A DNA stretch of 64,000 nucleotides from Gemmatimonadota bacterium (GTDB taxonomy: Bacteria > Gemmatimonadota > Gemmatimonadetes > Gemmatimonadales > Gemmatimonadaceae). The DNA is taken from the NCBI GenBank assembly GCA_016719105.1, contig JADKAQ010000022.1:107050-171049 (forward strand), given 5' to 3'. Within the stretch, counting starts at the first letter, position 1, and every line of letters begins with the position of its first letter. Below, piece after piece: positions 1-9,174 of this stretch. A model generated the notes under the pieces. That model made no database searches and was not told the origin of the DNA. It saw only the letters and a list, made by a program, of their open reading frames with translations. The translations under genes and the position numbers were made by a program.

Positions 1-196
1 AGAGCAGGAACCAGATGTCGGCCTCGCGCTCGGCAAAGGTGCACAGTTCCTTGAACAGCGGCGATTCGAAGACATCGCGCGCCCGCGCCGGCTGTGGGCG
101 CATGGGTCCCGTGCATGAAACGACGGCCAGGCGGCGCCCGGACGTGCCGTCGCGCGAGCGGCCACTTGGCGGGCCGGCGCCCTGCGCGCCGTCCAC
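1..196 (-). CDS. DUF6884-like protein, N-terminal part only (runs off the left edge)
   Basis: Reading the minus strand leftwards from about 196 gives an open frame that contains LAVVSCTGPM, then RPQPARARDVFESPLF, then FAEREADIWFLL, and continues past base 1. This pattern (a V-S-C strand, a P-A-x-A-R-D segment, then an aromatic-rich helix ending in W-F/Y-I/L-L) is how I remember DUF6884 proteins beginning; the family has no firm function that I know of. The start is uncertain: a GTG at 196-194 or a TTG at 274-272 are both in frame, and the ATG at 103-101 would remove the conserved first strand. Family assignment rests on about 60 visible residues. Confidence 0.45.
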   Translation of the reverse strand, partial: MDGAQGAGPPSGRSRDGTSGRRLAVVSCTGPMRPQPARARDVFESPLFKELCTFAEREADIWFLL

Positions 197-839
197 GCTG
201 GCGCTCTCGCTCGCCCGGCCGTTGGCCGCGCCGTGCGAGGGCGTCGAATGTCCGAGGAGATCGTCGTTATGCAAGCGTCGCTACCGTCGGACGGTGTGAG
301 AAGATTGTGTGACCCTACGAAATTGCAGCAGGCGGTGGTGATCTGTACAGTCCCGATGTCACCAGTGGCCGGTGATATCGCGTCGCCTCACCGAGCGCTC
401 GAGATGAACGCTGCATGACGCGGGTGACACGGATCGAGGGACCCGCTGCATGCGGCTGCAACGTCTCGTGACAACATCGGCCAATCGAACCCGGGATCTT
501 GCGATCGCAACACCGCAACACGCGGTGTAACCGGATGCCTCCCAATGCACGTTCCACGCCGCCCCGACAAGTGACGGGCGACGCGCGTCATGTCGGGCGT
601 GCGCGACCGGGCCTGGGAATCCCGCACGACGCACCGATGATCAATGCCGCTGACGGTCGTCCCGGGTCCCGTGGGGTGCCGCGCGTCACCCAAGGGCGAG
701 GCACTCGGCACGTTGGAGGTCGGTTGCGGGATTGCGGGAGGTTCCGGCTTGCCCCCGTTGAGTGGCCTGCGGTACACTTGCCCCGCGCAGGTCAGCACGC
801 CGTCACGCCCCCGACATCGTCCGCAGGAGGACCGTAGGC
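197..839. other. Stretch without a recognisable gene
   Basis: Open frames exist on both strands but none has a recognisable domain, a good ribosome binding site or convincing composition. It probably holds the promoter of the DinB-family gene at 840 and the 5' region of the leftward gene at 196. I see no tRNA fold, no repeat array and no strong hairpin here. Confidence 0.5.
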
Positions 840-1343
840 ATGTACACGACCATCGACAGCTTCCTGGCGAACTGGGCCTACGAGGCCGAGACCACCCAGA
901 AGATCCTCGACACGCTCACCGACGCCTCGTTAGGGACGTCCGCCGTCCCCGACGGGCGCACCATCGGTCGCCTGGCCTGGCACATTGCCCAGACCATTCC
1001 CGAGATGATGGGTCATACGGGGTTGCAGGTGGCGGGGCCCGGCGAACGCGAGGCCGTTCCGGCTCAGGCTGCCGACATCGCCAGCGGCTATCGCACCGCC
1101 GCCGCGGCGCTCCCGGAGCAACTCCGCGCGCAGTGGAATGACGCGAGTCTGCAGCAGATGGACAACATGTACGGGGAGCAGTGGTCGCGCGCCATGACGT
1201 TGCAGGCGCTGGTGGCGCATCAGATCCATCATCGTGGTCAGCTCACCGTCCTCATGCGTATTGCCGGCCTCCCCGTCCATGGCGTGTACGGCCCGGCGAA
1301 GGAGGACTGGGCCAAGATGGGGATGGAGCCGCCACCGATCTGA
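840..1343 (+). CDS. DinB-family (DinB_2-like) putative metal-dependent protein
   Basis: A 167-residue protein of the size of DinB/YfiT-like four-helix proteins. The three histidines that bind the metal in this family fit H48 (LAWHIAQ) and H127/H131 (LVAHQIHHRGQL). The start at 840 is chosen over an in-frame ATG at 762 because AGGAGG lies at 825-830, nine bases upstream, and because the product then begins with the usual M-Y-T-T-I-D helix. Members are thiol-dependent transferases or hydrolases of unclear substrate, often linked to bacillithiol or damage responses; no specific substrate can be named here. It stands alone, facing the erythromycin-esterase-like gene tail to tail. Confidence 0.85.
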   Translation: MYTTIDSFLANWAYEAETTQKILDTLTDASLGTSAVPDGRTIGRLAWHIAQTIPEMMGHTGLQVAGPGEREAVPAQAADIASGYRTAAAALPEQLRAQWNDASLQQMDNMYGEQWSRAMTLQALVAHQIHHRGQLTVLMRIAGLPVHGVYGPAKEDWAKMGMEPPPI

Positions 1344-1402
1344 CGCTCCTGCGTCGCGTCAACGGGGCGCCCGTTCGGCGGCCCCGGCCGTGAGCGGGTC
1401 GC

Positions 1403-3316
1403 CTAACGCAGCGGCCGTGCAGCGCTGGTGCGCTCGACGAAGACGACACCGTCGAACTCCAGCGGCATCACCGCGCGGATCTCGAATCCGTAGTCGTACG
1501 CCGCGTAGCCGATGTGGCGAATGGGGCGCGGTTGCCAGAGCCAGCTGCCACGCTGGTCGTGCTCCGGGACACGCACGTCGGCCACGAGCCCGACGCTCCC
1601 CCGCGCGCGGGGGAGCGTCGCCAGCAACGCCTCGACGCTCCCCGGCGGCGCCGGATAGGCAGCGGCGGCAATCATCTCATGGTCGGCGAGGCCGCGCGTG
1701 GCCCGGTACGCACCGGCGCGCGTGAGAAACGAAAAGGCGCGATAGTCGTAGCCATAGGTGCGCTTGAGGTGCGCGCCCATCTGCGCCCCGGCATTGAACG
1801 AGCGGCGGCGATCGCCACCATGGCTCACGTGCACGTCGTGCGCCCAGACCACCGCGCGTGACGTGGGGTAGAGGGTGCGCATCGCCCAGTCGAGGTTGGC
1901 CGCCATGAGCGAGTCGCGGTCCGGGGAGTTGAGCGATCGGTTGAGCGACGCGGCCTGCCGCAGGAGGTCGGCCGAATGCACGGCCCACTCCACCGCGATG
2001 GTGTCGCGATGCGAGCGCGCGACCGACAGCCATCCCGCGCGCCGTGCCGATGCCTCCTGCCACAGCGAGTCCGCAGCGGCGAGCCACGCCGCGCGCGCCG
2101 AGTCTGGGGCGTTAGGCATCACGAACGACGGCTGTGCGCGGTAGGCGCTCGTGAGTGCACGCACGCGTCCCTCCCATGCCGGCGCCACGCGGCGGGCGAA
2201 CGCGTCCAGCGAGTCGCCCGGGGTCCAATGGTCCTGCATGTCGTATCCGATGAAGCGCACGCGGCGCTGAGGATTCGCGTCGTTGTGGGCGCGCATCCAC
2301 TCCACCAGTCCCAGCATCTCCTCCGTATTCCAGACTCGGAACAGGACCCGCATGGCATCGCGCGCCGTGCCGGGTCCCCCCAGCACGAAGGCGTTGAGCG
2401 TCTCGACCGCCAGTTGGTTGGCCTCGATGGCAAAGACGTCGAAGCCCATGTCACGCGCGAGGTGCGCCAGGAGTCGATGCTTGGCGACAAAGAACTCTCG
2501 CGTCCCGTGTGTCGACTCACCAAGCCCGACGAGCCGCGCGTTGCCCACGATTCGGGAGACGAGCGCAAGATCGGGGTCGAGCGCGGCGACCCGGCGCCCG
2601 GCGTGGCGGTCCCTGGAGATGGGGCTGAGCGTGGAGATCGGGGCCGTGCGCCGCGCCAACCAGGCGCGCTGCGCAGCGGTGACCGCGGCGGTGTGGCCTG
2701 GCAGCTCGGTGATCCGGAGGCCGTCGAGATCGAGGGTGATGGCGTCGAACCAGGCGGTCCCGCTCCCGCGTACCCCAACCATGAGGACGATCGAGTGGAT
2801 CGTCGCGTCGTCGGGGACACGCACGGCGAGGTCGAACGATCGCCAACCCGAGTCGACGGCCGCGTCGTGCAGCACCATGGAGTCGCCGGCCGGAACGACG
2901 CGATCACCCCACGCCTCGAGATGCACCGAGGCCGCTCCGCGCAGCCCTTGCGCGCGCACACTCCCACGCAGTCGCAACGCCCGGCCGCGCGTGACCTCGG
3001 CGGGGAGCTGCAACATCAGCATGCGGGGTGGCGCCAGCGCGCCCGTGTCGGCCGCCACCACCCGCAGGCTGAAGCGCCCTTCCGCGCGGACCGTCGAGTC
3101 GAGCGTGAAGCTCGCCGGAGCGCCCGGGGCGAACGCCGACCAACCTAACGACCACCCCCACGGGCGATCGGCGTAGGCGACGCTGGGTCGGTCGAAGCCG
3201 AGGTTGAGGGGTTGCTGGGCGTGCGCCACCGTGCCACGCACGCCCACGAGGGGAGCGATGGCCAGCGCGGCGTAGGCGAAACAGCGAATCCGTGCGGCGA
3301 GTCGGGGAGGCGGCAT
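1403..3316 (-). CDS. Exported erythromycin esterase-like protein
   Basis: 637 residues. A signal peptide follows the chosen start (PLVGVRGTVAHAQQ), then a beta-rich N-terminal region of about 200 residues ending in a jelly-roll-like stretch (DAITLDLDGLRI), then an EreA/ChanN-type domain from about residue 240. Diagnostic motifs are LVGLGESTHGTREF, with the catalytic histidine, VFAIEANQ with its glutamate, and IGYDMQDHW. The frame is open upstream to 3451, but those 45 residues would overlap the neighbouring gene and lack a signal sequence, so the ATG at 3316 is preferred. Erythromycin esterases open macrolide lactones; many chromosomal homologues are not resistance genes, so macrolide resistance should not be assumed. 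Confidence 0.85.
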   Translation of the reverse strand: MPPPRLAARIRCFAYAALAIAPLVGVRGTVAHAQQPLNLGFDRPSVAYADRPWGWSLGWSAFAPGAPASFTLDSTVRAEGRFSLRVVAADTGALAPPRMLMLQLPAEVTRGRALRLRGSVRAQGLRGAASVHLEAWGDRVVPAGDSMVLHDAAVDSGWRSFDLAVRVPDDATIHSIVLMVGVRGSGTAWFDAITLDLDGLRITELPGHTAAVTAAQRAWLARRTAPISTLSPISRDRHAGRRVAALDPDLALVSRIVGNARLVGLGESTHGTREFFVAKHRLLAHLARDMGFDVFAIEANQLAVETLNAFVLGGPGTARDAMRVLFRVWNTEEMLGLVEWMRAHNDANPQRRVRFIGYDMQDHWTPGDSLDAFARRVAPAWEGRVRALTSAYRAQPSFVMPNAPDSARAAWLAAADSLWQEASARRAGWLSVARSHRDTIAVEWAVHSADLLRQAASLNRSLNSPDRDSLMAANLDWAMRTLYPTSRAVVWAHDVHVSHGGDRRRSFNAGAQMGAHLKRTYGYDYRAFSFLTRAGAYRATRGLADHEMIAAAAYPAPPGSVEALLATLPRARGSVGLVADVRVPEHDQRGSWLWQPRPIRHIGYAAYDYGFEIRAVMPLEFDGVVFVERTSAARPLR

Positions 3317-3422
3317 GACGTGCCGGATTGGACAGCGTGTCGACAGAAATCGTTGCGCGGAGCGCGACCTGCGACGCAGCACCCCCATCGGGTGCTCGGT
3401 GCGGTCGCGCCCGGGCACGGGT

Positions 3423-5123
3423 TCACGGGTTCGGCACGACCTTGCCTCCACTCATCCGCGCGCGCTCGCTCGCCACGTACGACTCCACCTCACGCAGCAG
3501 CGCCTGTGCGTCGAAGATCTCGCCGGCCTTGATGGTCCAGGCCACGCCGCCGCTCTTCCACTGCTCGTCGCGGGGGACGAGGCCGTAGACGCCGTAACCG
3601 CGGCCGTACATCACCTTGAAGTTCTCGATCGGGTTGCCATTGATCACGGCGAGGTCGGCGGCGCAGCCCACGCGAATGCCGCAGAGCGTCTCCATGCCTA
3701 ACGCCTTGGTAGCGTTGGTGGTGGCCACGCGAATGACGTCGATGGGGTGCAGCCCCGACTCCTGCAGCAGCTCCAGTTCGCGGATGAGGGCGATCCCGCC
3801 GATGCCGGGCTCGTCGCTCCCGGCGGTGAGGAGCCCGCCGCGTGCGTGATACTCGCGGATCCACTTCATCCAGATGGTGAAGTTCTTCTTCCAGTTGATC
3901 TCGTCGGCGGTCGACCACTCGCGCTTGAAGGCACCGTGGATGGACGAATCCGGGCCGGCGGCGACTTCACTTGGGTGCACGAGCGTCTCGCGCACCGGCA
4001 TCCCCAGCTTGCGCCAGATGTCGCGGTTGTCCTCGTACGTGGCCATCGTCGGGTCCCAGTTGGTCCCGTTCTTGATCATCTGGTCGATGACCTTGGAGAT
4101 CCGTTCGGGTTCCTTGTCGGCCTCGGCCCACAGGTTGCCGGCAAAGCGGAAGCGATCGAGCTCGTCCCAGTAGTTGTAGTCGGCGGGGAAGTTCTGCGAC
4201 CCCTTGAGCGCGGCATCGGGGATCCCGTACCAGTGCTCGATGGAGCGCACGCCGGCGTTGGAGGCGACGAGGGCATCGCTCTCCGACACCTTGAGGTCCA
4301 CCATGGTGGGGAGTCCGAGCTTCTTCCCCTCATCGACCGCGGCCTCCATGACGTCGGGGTAGTGTCCCGGGCTCTTGGAGATCTTGATGCAGTCGGCGCC
4401 TAACGTCTTGAATTCCCGCACCATCGCCCGGGCCTTGTCGGGGGTGTTGCCGATGTCCCAGCGGCGCAGCGGGAGCGGCCATCGCTGGCAGAGGACGAGG
4501 CGTGGGGCCACCATGGCGTGGGCGGCGCTCTGCGCGCGGTGGTCGGCCATCAGCTTGAGCCCGCCCCCGGTGCCGGCGTCGCGCACCGTGGTGATCCCGT
4601 GCCCGAGGTACAGGCGATATGCGTAGGCGAGCCCCTGCGGCCCCAGGTCCGAACGGAGGGGAGGGAGGTGCGCATGCATCTCCACGAGCCCGGGAATGAC
4701 GTACTTCCCTTTGGCGTCGATGACCACGTCGCCGGTGGGGCGCTGGTAGTTGGGGCCATAGCCGGCGGCGTTGACCGCGTCCTGGAGCACGACGTCGGTG
4801 ATGATGCCGTTCTCGATGATGATGTCGACGGGCCCTTCCGGGGGCATTCCGCGGTTGGTCCCCGGCGACCCGCGCCCGCTCACGATCGTCGCGTTGCGGA
4901 TGACGACCCGGTTGCCGCGCACGCCGCGGGTGGTGCCGAGTGGGAGGGTGCCCGGTCCGTTGTTGGGGACGAGGATGTTCTCGCGCCCCTGTGCCAGCGC
5001 GGGGGCGACGGCCATCGCGGTGGCGATCGTTGCAGCGGCGATGGCGGTGGCCCAGGTCATCGACCGCGGCGTCATCGGCGACGCGAGTGGAGCCTTGGCA
5101 ACGAGCGAACGGGGGTGCGACAT
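3423..5123 (-). CDS. Exported amidohydrolase-family protein (imidazolonepropionase/prolidase-like)
   Basis: 566 residues with an N-terminal signal segment (AIAAATIATAMAVAPALAQ). The amidohydrolase fold is shown by the N-terminal beta sandwich (IIIENGIITDVVLQDA), the first metal pair at VEMHAHLPP, an active-site lysine candidate at DCIKISKSPGH, a histidine at RSIEHWYGIP, the catalytic aspartate at LTAGSDEPGIGG, and the C-terminal AADLAVINGNPIENF strand. Secreted or periplasmic relatives cleave cyclic imides, dipeptides or similar small amides; the substrate is not predictable. ATG 5123 gives a long n-region; the internal ATG 16 codons in would also give a good signal peptide. Confidence 0.85.
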   Translation of the reverse strand: MSHPRSLVAKAPLASPMTPRSMTWATAIAAATIATAMAVAPALAQGRENILVPNNGPGTLPLGTTRGVRGNRVVIRNATIVSGRGSPGTNRGMPPEGPVDIIIENGIITDVVLQDAVNAAGYGPNYQRPTGDVVIDAKGKYVIPGLVEMHAHLPPLRSDLGPQGLAYAYRLYLGHGITTVRDAGTGGGLKLMADHRAQSAAHAMVAPRLVLCQRWPLPLRRWDIGNTPDKARAMVREFKTLGADCIKISKSPGHYPDVMEAAVDEGKKLGLPTMVDLKVSESDALVASNAGVRSIEHWYGIPDAALKGSQNFPADYNYWDELDRFRFAGNLWAEADKEPERISKVIDQMIKNGTNWDPTMATYEDNRDIWRKLGMPVRETLVHPSEVAAGPDSSIHGAFKREWSTADEINWKKNFTIWMKWIREYHARGGLLTAGSDEPGIGGIALIRELELLQESGLHPIDVIRVATTNATKALGMETLCGIRVGCAADLAVINGNPIENFKVMYGRGYGVYGLVPRDEQWKSGGVAWTIKAGEIFDAQALLREVESYVASERARMSGGKVVPNP

Positions 5124-5460
5124 GAGAGCACGAGTCCGGAGGAGTGGTGGCGCGACCGCTCCATCCTACGTCTGATCGCCGCCCCGCGCACGTCCTCCAT
5201 CCCTCTGCACCTTCACGGCGCGACGGTGCGGGGGTGCCGAGCGCTCCCGCGTGGCGGGCAGCCTGTGACCGCACGAGTACCCCATATGGCCCCCCGCCCG
5301 TCCCCATCGTCGCTCGCGTGCTCGCGAGGGCTGCGGCACGTGACAAACTCCTGCGTGGTGGCATTCGCCGGGTGCCCGCTGCCTAACGTCGACACTCGGA
5401 AGACCATCGCATCGGGCGCTGAAGCCCGGTCCGCCGCCAGCGCGCGGCTTGGGTTCTCCT

Positions 5461-5554
5461 CCGTGAACCCCCGTGTCCCCTCCGTGAACCTCCGTGTCAG
5501 GCTTTCAGACAGCAAGACACGGAGGTTCACGGAGGTATCACGGGGGTTACCGTG
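5461..5554. repeat. Long inverted repeat (REP-like hairpin), copy 1
   Basis: Arms at 5479-5498 and 5516-5535 are perfect 20-bp reverse complements (CCTCCGTGAACCTCCGTGTC) around a 17-base loop. A second layer outside them pairs AACCCCCGTG at 5466-5475 with 5539-5548, giving a long cruciform-capable element. It lies in the 524-bp gap between the divergent amidohydrolase genes (5124-5647), which otherwise holds no gene. A related copy is at 14141-14221. It may be an interspersed REP/MITE-type element or an mRNA-end hairpin; being just upstream of a start codon argues against a simple terminator. Confidence 0.8.
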
Positions 5555-5647
5555 TGCGGGGCCGGGGGAGTGCGCGCGGGTGGCATTACGCATCGGGAAG
5601 ACGGGCGGTATTGTCTTGGGCTTCTGACACCTCACTGGAACTGCGCC

Positions 5648-8600
5648 ATGCGATCGTTCGCCCGCCACGCCTCGCTCGCCCTCGTGGCGACCCTCGCCGC
5701 CTCGCCCTCGTTCGCCCAGCAGCCCGCGACGTGGGACGTCACGCAGCCGCGCGGCACGACCCGCGAGATCGACTTCACCACCACCGAAGGGACTTGGATG
5801 TCGGTCGACGTCTCGCCCGATGGCCAGTGGCTCGTCTTCGATCTGCTCGGCCACATCTATCGAATGCCGGCCAGCGGCGGTGAGGCGGTCGCCCTGACGC
5901 AAGCGAGCGGGATCGCCATCAATACGCACCCGCGCATCTCTCCCGACGGAAAGCTCATCGCCTTCATCAGCGACCGGCGGGGACAGAACAACCTGTGGGT
6001 GATGAACGCCGACGGGAGCAACCCGCGCCCCATCTTCACCGACCTGTACGTGCGTGCCGTGACCCCCGCGTGGAGCGCCGACGGCGACTACATCGTCGTG
6101 CAGCGCAGCCAGCTGCCTAACGCTGGCGCCCCGGGTGGCGGCGGGATCTGGATGTACCACAAGGACGGCGGCGCCGGCGTCGAACTCCTCCCCGGGAGCA
6201 AGCAGCCGGCGTCGTGGCCCTCGCTCTCGCGCGACGGGAAGTACCTCTACTTCCAGGTCACCAACCAGGGTTCCCAGCTCGCGGGTTACGGTGGGCGCGG
6301 CGACTTCCTCTCCGGCTCGGCGCAGGTCCGCCGGATGGAGATCCGCACGGGTGACATCTCGGCGGTCTCCTATGGCGAGCAGCAACAGCAGGTGCAGGCC
6401 TCGTCGGGCGGCATGGGGGCGCCAGAAGTCTCGCCCGACGGCAAGTGGCTCGCCTTCGTGCGCCGCATCCCCGACGGCACCATCTCCTGGAAGGGGCACA
6501 CCTTTGGCCCGCGCTCGGCGCTCTGGTTGCGCAACCTCGAGACCGGGCACGAGCGCCTCGTCATGGATCCGGTCGAGCAGGACATCTTCGAGGGGGGCAA
6601 GGTGCTGCGTCCCTTCCCCGGGTACTCCTGGAGCCGGGACGGCAAGGCGATCTACCTCACGCAGGGCGGAAAGCTCCGCCGGCTCGACGTGGCCAGTGGT
6701 GTCGTCACCACGATTCCATTCACGGCGCGCGTGAAGCGGACGATCTCGCAGCTCGCCAACTTCCAGGTGCAGGACACGAGCGCGTCCTTCCCCGTGCGTT
6801 TCACGCGGTGGGCCAGCGCATCGCCCGATGGCAAGCGTCTCGCCTTCCAGGCCGTGGGGCGCGTCTGGGTCATGGACCTGCCACAGGGGACGCCCAAGCG
6901 TGTGACCACCGACGCGTTCACCCCGTTCGAGTATGCCCCGGCGTGGAGCCCCGATGGCCAGTGGCTCGCCTTCACCAGCTGGGACGATACGGTGAGCGCG
7001 CACCTGTGGAAGGTGCGTGCGGCTGGCGGGACTCCCGAGCGACTCACGCGTGAGGCGGGGGAGTATATCCATCCGTCGTGGAGCGCCGACGGCCGCGAGA
7101 TCGTGCTGGCGCGCGGGGCAGGAGAATCGCGGCACGGGCGTGGCGTCGTCTGGAACCAGTACTGGGACGTGGTGCGCGTCAGCAGTGCCGGCGTTGCGTC
7201 TGGCGGGGAGGCGCAGTTCGTCACCCGCGTGACCAACAATGGCGACGCGAGCGCGGGGAGCGCCTTCAACTCCATCCGCAACCAGATCGTTCGTCCGGCG
7301 TACGGCCCCGATGGACGGATCTTCTACCTGCAGCTGTTCAGTACCGGGCCCAGCACCGAGAGCACGCTGTACTCGGTCCGCCCCGATGGCAGCGACCGGC
7401 GCGCGCATGTGTCGTTTCCGCTGGCCGACGAAGCCATGGTCAGCCCCGACGGCAAGTGGCTCGCCTTCCAGGAGAGCGATAACGTCTGGGTCACGCCGTT
7501 TGTCGCGGGGGGGAGCGGCGGCACCCCCATTCGCATCGATCGCAACCGTCCCAAGCTCCCCGCCACCCGCCTGACGAGCACCGGTGGTCTCTTCCCGACG
7601 TGGCGCAACGACTCCACGCTCGACTACGGCAGCGCGGACCGCTTCTTCTCGTATCGCCCGGCCTCGAAGCGCGCCGACACCACGCGCATCGCCCTCAACA
7701 TCCCGAAGGACGTTCCCGCGGGGACGGTCGCCTTCACCAACGCCCGACTGGTGACGCTCAACAAGCGCGCCGTGGTGAACGGGACGCTGGTCGTGCGCGG
7801 CAACCGCATCGCCTGCGTGGGGCGCTGCAGCGTCCCGGCCGGCGCGCGTGTCTTCAACGCCAGCGGCAAGACGATCATCCCCGGCTTCATCGACGTGCAC
7901 GCGCACAACTATCGCGAGCATCGCGGGATCATCCCCCAGCACAACTACGAGGGCTCGATCTTCCTCTCGTACGGGATCACCTCCACGATGGACCCGTCGA
8001 TGTGGTCGCAGAACCTCTTTCCCACCGCGGAGATGGTCGAGGCGGGGACGATCGTCGGCTCACGCGTCTTCACCACCGGCGATCCGCTCTACGCCGGCGA
8101 CGGCTCGCGCCAGGAGAACTTCGCCACGCCGGAACTCGCCGAGGCGGGGATCGTGAAGCTCAAGCAGTGGGGGGCGGTCTCGCTCAAGCAGTACCAGCAG
8201 CCGCGCCGCGACCAGCGCCAGTGGGTCATGGAAGCGGCGCGCAAGCACCAGATCCAGGTGACCTCGGAGAACGGTGACCTGGAGTACACGTTAGGCATGA
8301 TCATGGACGGGCACACCGGCTTCGAGCACCCCCTCTCGTACACGCCGCTCTACTCCGACGTGACGACGTTCTTCGGGAAGGCGCAGGCGACCTACTCCCC
8401 CACCTTCATGGTCGGCGGCCCCGGCCCGTGGAACGAGGAGTACTGGTACCAGGAGAGCGAGACGTGGAAGGACGCCAAGACGCGTCGCTGGATGCCGTGG
8501 GTCCAGTACATCCCGCAGGGACGTCGCGTGATGAAGCGCCCCGCGACCGACTATTCCTACGCCTGGATTGCGCAGGGGATGGCCGACATGATTGCGGCTG

Positions 8601-8977
8601 GTGGCTTTGGCGCCATCGGCGCGCACGGGCAGCACAACGGCCTCGGCTCGCACTGGGAGGTGTGGATGGCCGCCGCCGCGACCGGGAACATGGGGGCGCT
8701 GGAAGTCGCCTCGCTGCACGGCGCACGCTTCATCGGCCGTGAGCGGGACCTCGGGTCGCTCGAGGTGGGCAAGCTCGCCGACTTCATGATCCTCAACCGC
8801 AACCCGCTGGAGAACATCCGCGCCACCACCGACATCCAGTACGTGGTGAAGGGCGGGGTGGTCTACGACGACGACACGCTCGACGAGCTCTGGCCGCGCG
8901 CACGAAAGTACGGGCCGATGTACTGGTTGCAGCCCGATGCGCTGAAGGGGGGCACCGTGCCGCTGGAGCGGAAGTAG
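5648..8977 (+). CDS. Exported TolB/Tricorn-type beta-propeller plus amidohydrolase fusion
   Basis: 1109 residues. The ATG at 5648 is followed directly by a signal peptide (HASLALVATLAASPSFAQQ). Residues about 45-650 hold repeated PD40 blades, each with S-P-D-G-K/Q-W-L-A/V-F motifs (for example ISPDGKLIAFISDRRGQNNL and VSPDGKWLAFVRR). The C-terminal ~430 residues are an amidohydrolase: IIPGFIDVHAHNYREH carries the H-x-H pair, VSLKQYQQPRRDQRQW a probable carboxylated lysine, DGHTGFEHPL a further histidine, and GAHGQHNGLGSHWEVW stands where the usual aspartate motif lies, as I recall for this subfamily. Such exported fusions are thought to act on peptides or related amides. The start lies 94 bases after the inverted repeat. 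Confidence 0.88.
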   Translation: MRSFARHASLALVATLAASPSFAQQPATWDVTQPRGTTREIDFTTTEGTWMSVDVSPDGQWLVFDLLGHIYRMPASGGEAVALTQASGIAINTHPRISPDGKLIAFISDRRGQNNLWVMNADGSNPRPIFTDLYVRAVTPAWSADGDYIVVQRSQLPNAGAPGGGGIWMYHKDGGAGVELLPGSKQPASWPSLSRDGKYLYFQVTNQGSQLAGYGGRGDFLSGSAQVRRMEIRTGDISAVSYGEQQQQVQASSGGMGAPEVSPDGKWLAFVRRIPDGTISWKGHTFGPRSALWLRNLETGHERLVMDPVEQDIFEGGKVLRPFPGYSWSRDGKAIYLTQGGKLRRLDVASGVVTTIPFTARVKRTISQLANFQVQDTSASFPVRFTRWASASPDGKRLAFQAVGRVWVMDLPQGTPKRVTTDAFTPFEYAPAWSPDGQWLAFTSWDDTVSAHLWKVRAAGGTPERLTREAGEYIHPSWSADGREIVLARGAGESRHGRGVVWNQYWDVVRVSSAGVASGGEAQFVTRVTNNGDASAGSAFNSIRNQIVRPAYGPDGRIFYLQLFSTGPSTESTLYSVRPDGSDRRAHVSFPLADEAMVSPDGKWLAFQESDNVWVTPFVAGGSGGTPIRIDRNRPKLPATRLTSTGGLFPTWRNDSTLDYGSADRFFSYRPASKRADTTRIALNIPKDVPAGTVAFTNARLVTLNKRAVVNGTLVVRGNRIACVGRCSVPAGARVFNASGKTIIPGFIDVHAHNYREHRGIIPQHNYEGSIFLSYGITSTMDPSMWSQNLFPTAEMVEAGTIVGSRVFTTGDPLYAGDGSRQENFATPELAEAGIVKLKQWGAVSLKQYQQPRRDQRQWVMEAARKHQIQVTSENGDLEYTLGMIMDGHTGFEHPLSYTPLYSDVTTFFGKAQATYSPTFMVGGPGPWNEEYWYQESETWKDAKTRRWMPWVQYIPQGRRVMKRPATDYSYAWIAQGMADMIAAGGFGAIGAHGQHNGLGSHWEVWMAAAATGNMGALEVASLHGARFIGRERDLGSLEVGKLADFMILNRNPLENIRATTDIQYVVKGGVVYDDDTLDELWPRARKYGPMYWLQPDALKGGTVPLERK

Positions 8978-9011
8978 CGAGCCGCGGGCGAGCGATTCGG
9001 ACAGCTGCACG

Positions 9012-9027
9012 CGGACGTCGACGTCCG
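9012..9027. repeat. Perfect 16-bp palindrome
   Basis: CGGACGTCGACGTCCG reads the same on both strands. It lies 35 bases after the stop of the propeller-amidohydrolase gene and 148 bases before the next gene, so it could be an operator or a weak terminator stem. There is no T-tract after it. Confidence 0.5.
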
Positions 9028-9174
9028 TGGCAGAGGCCGCTGCACGGTGGCGCCGTCGTCTCGGGGAGGGGGCGCCATCACCGCGCGCTGGTGGACGAAG
9101 CGCTCGCCAACGGTAGATTCGCTCCGCATGCAGGGGCTGTCGCCGACAGGGTGGACTGCAACCATCGGACTCAC

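Noticed and set aside
485..520. tRNA T-arm-like sequence (GGTTCGAT on the minus strand)
   Set aside because: The stem around it does not pair and no acceptor, D or anticodon arm can be built.
1403..3316. Macrolide resistance gene
   Set aside because: The domain is erythromycin esterase-like, but the protein has a long extra N-terminal domain and a signal peptide, and most such chromosomal homologues have no known link to resistance.
5213..7942. 909-codon minus-strand frame opposite the propeller-amidohydrolase
   Set aside because: Antisense shadow with Gly/Arg/His-rich composition. Its end also reads through the inverted repeat, which gives the spurious peptide RRFTEGTRGFTEE.
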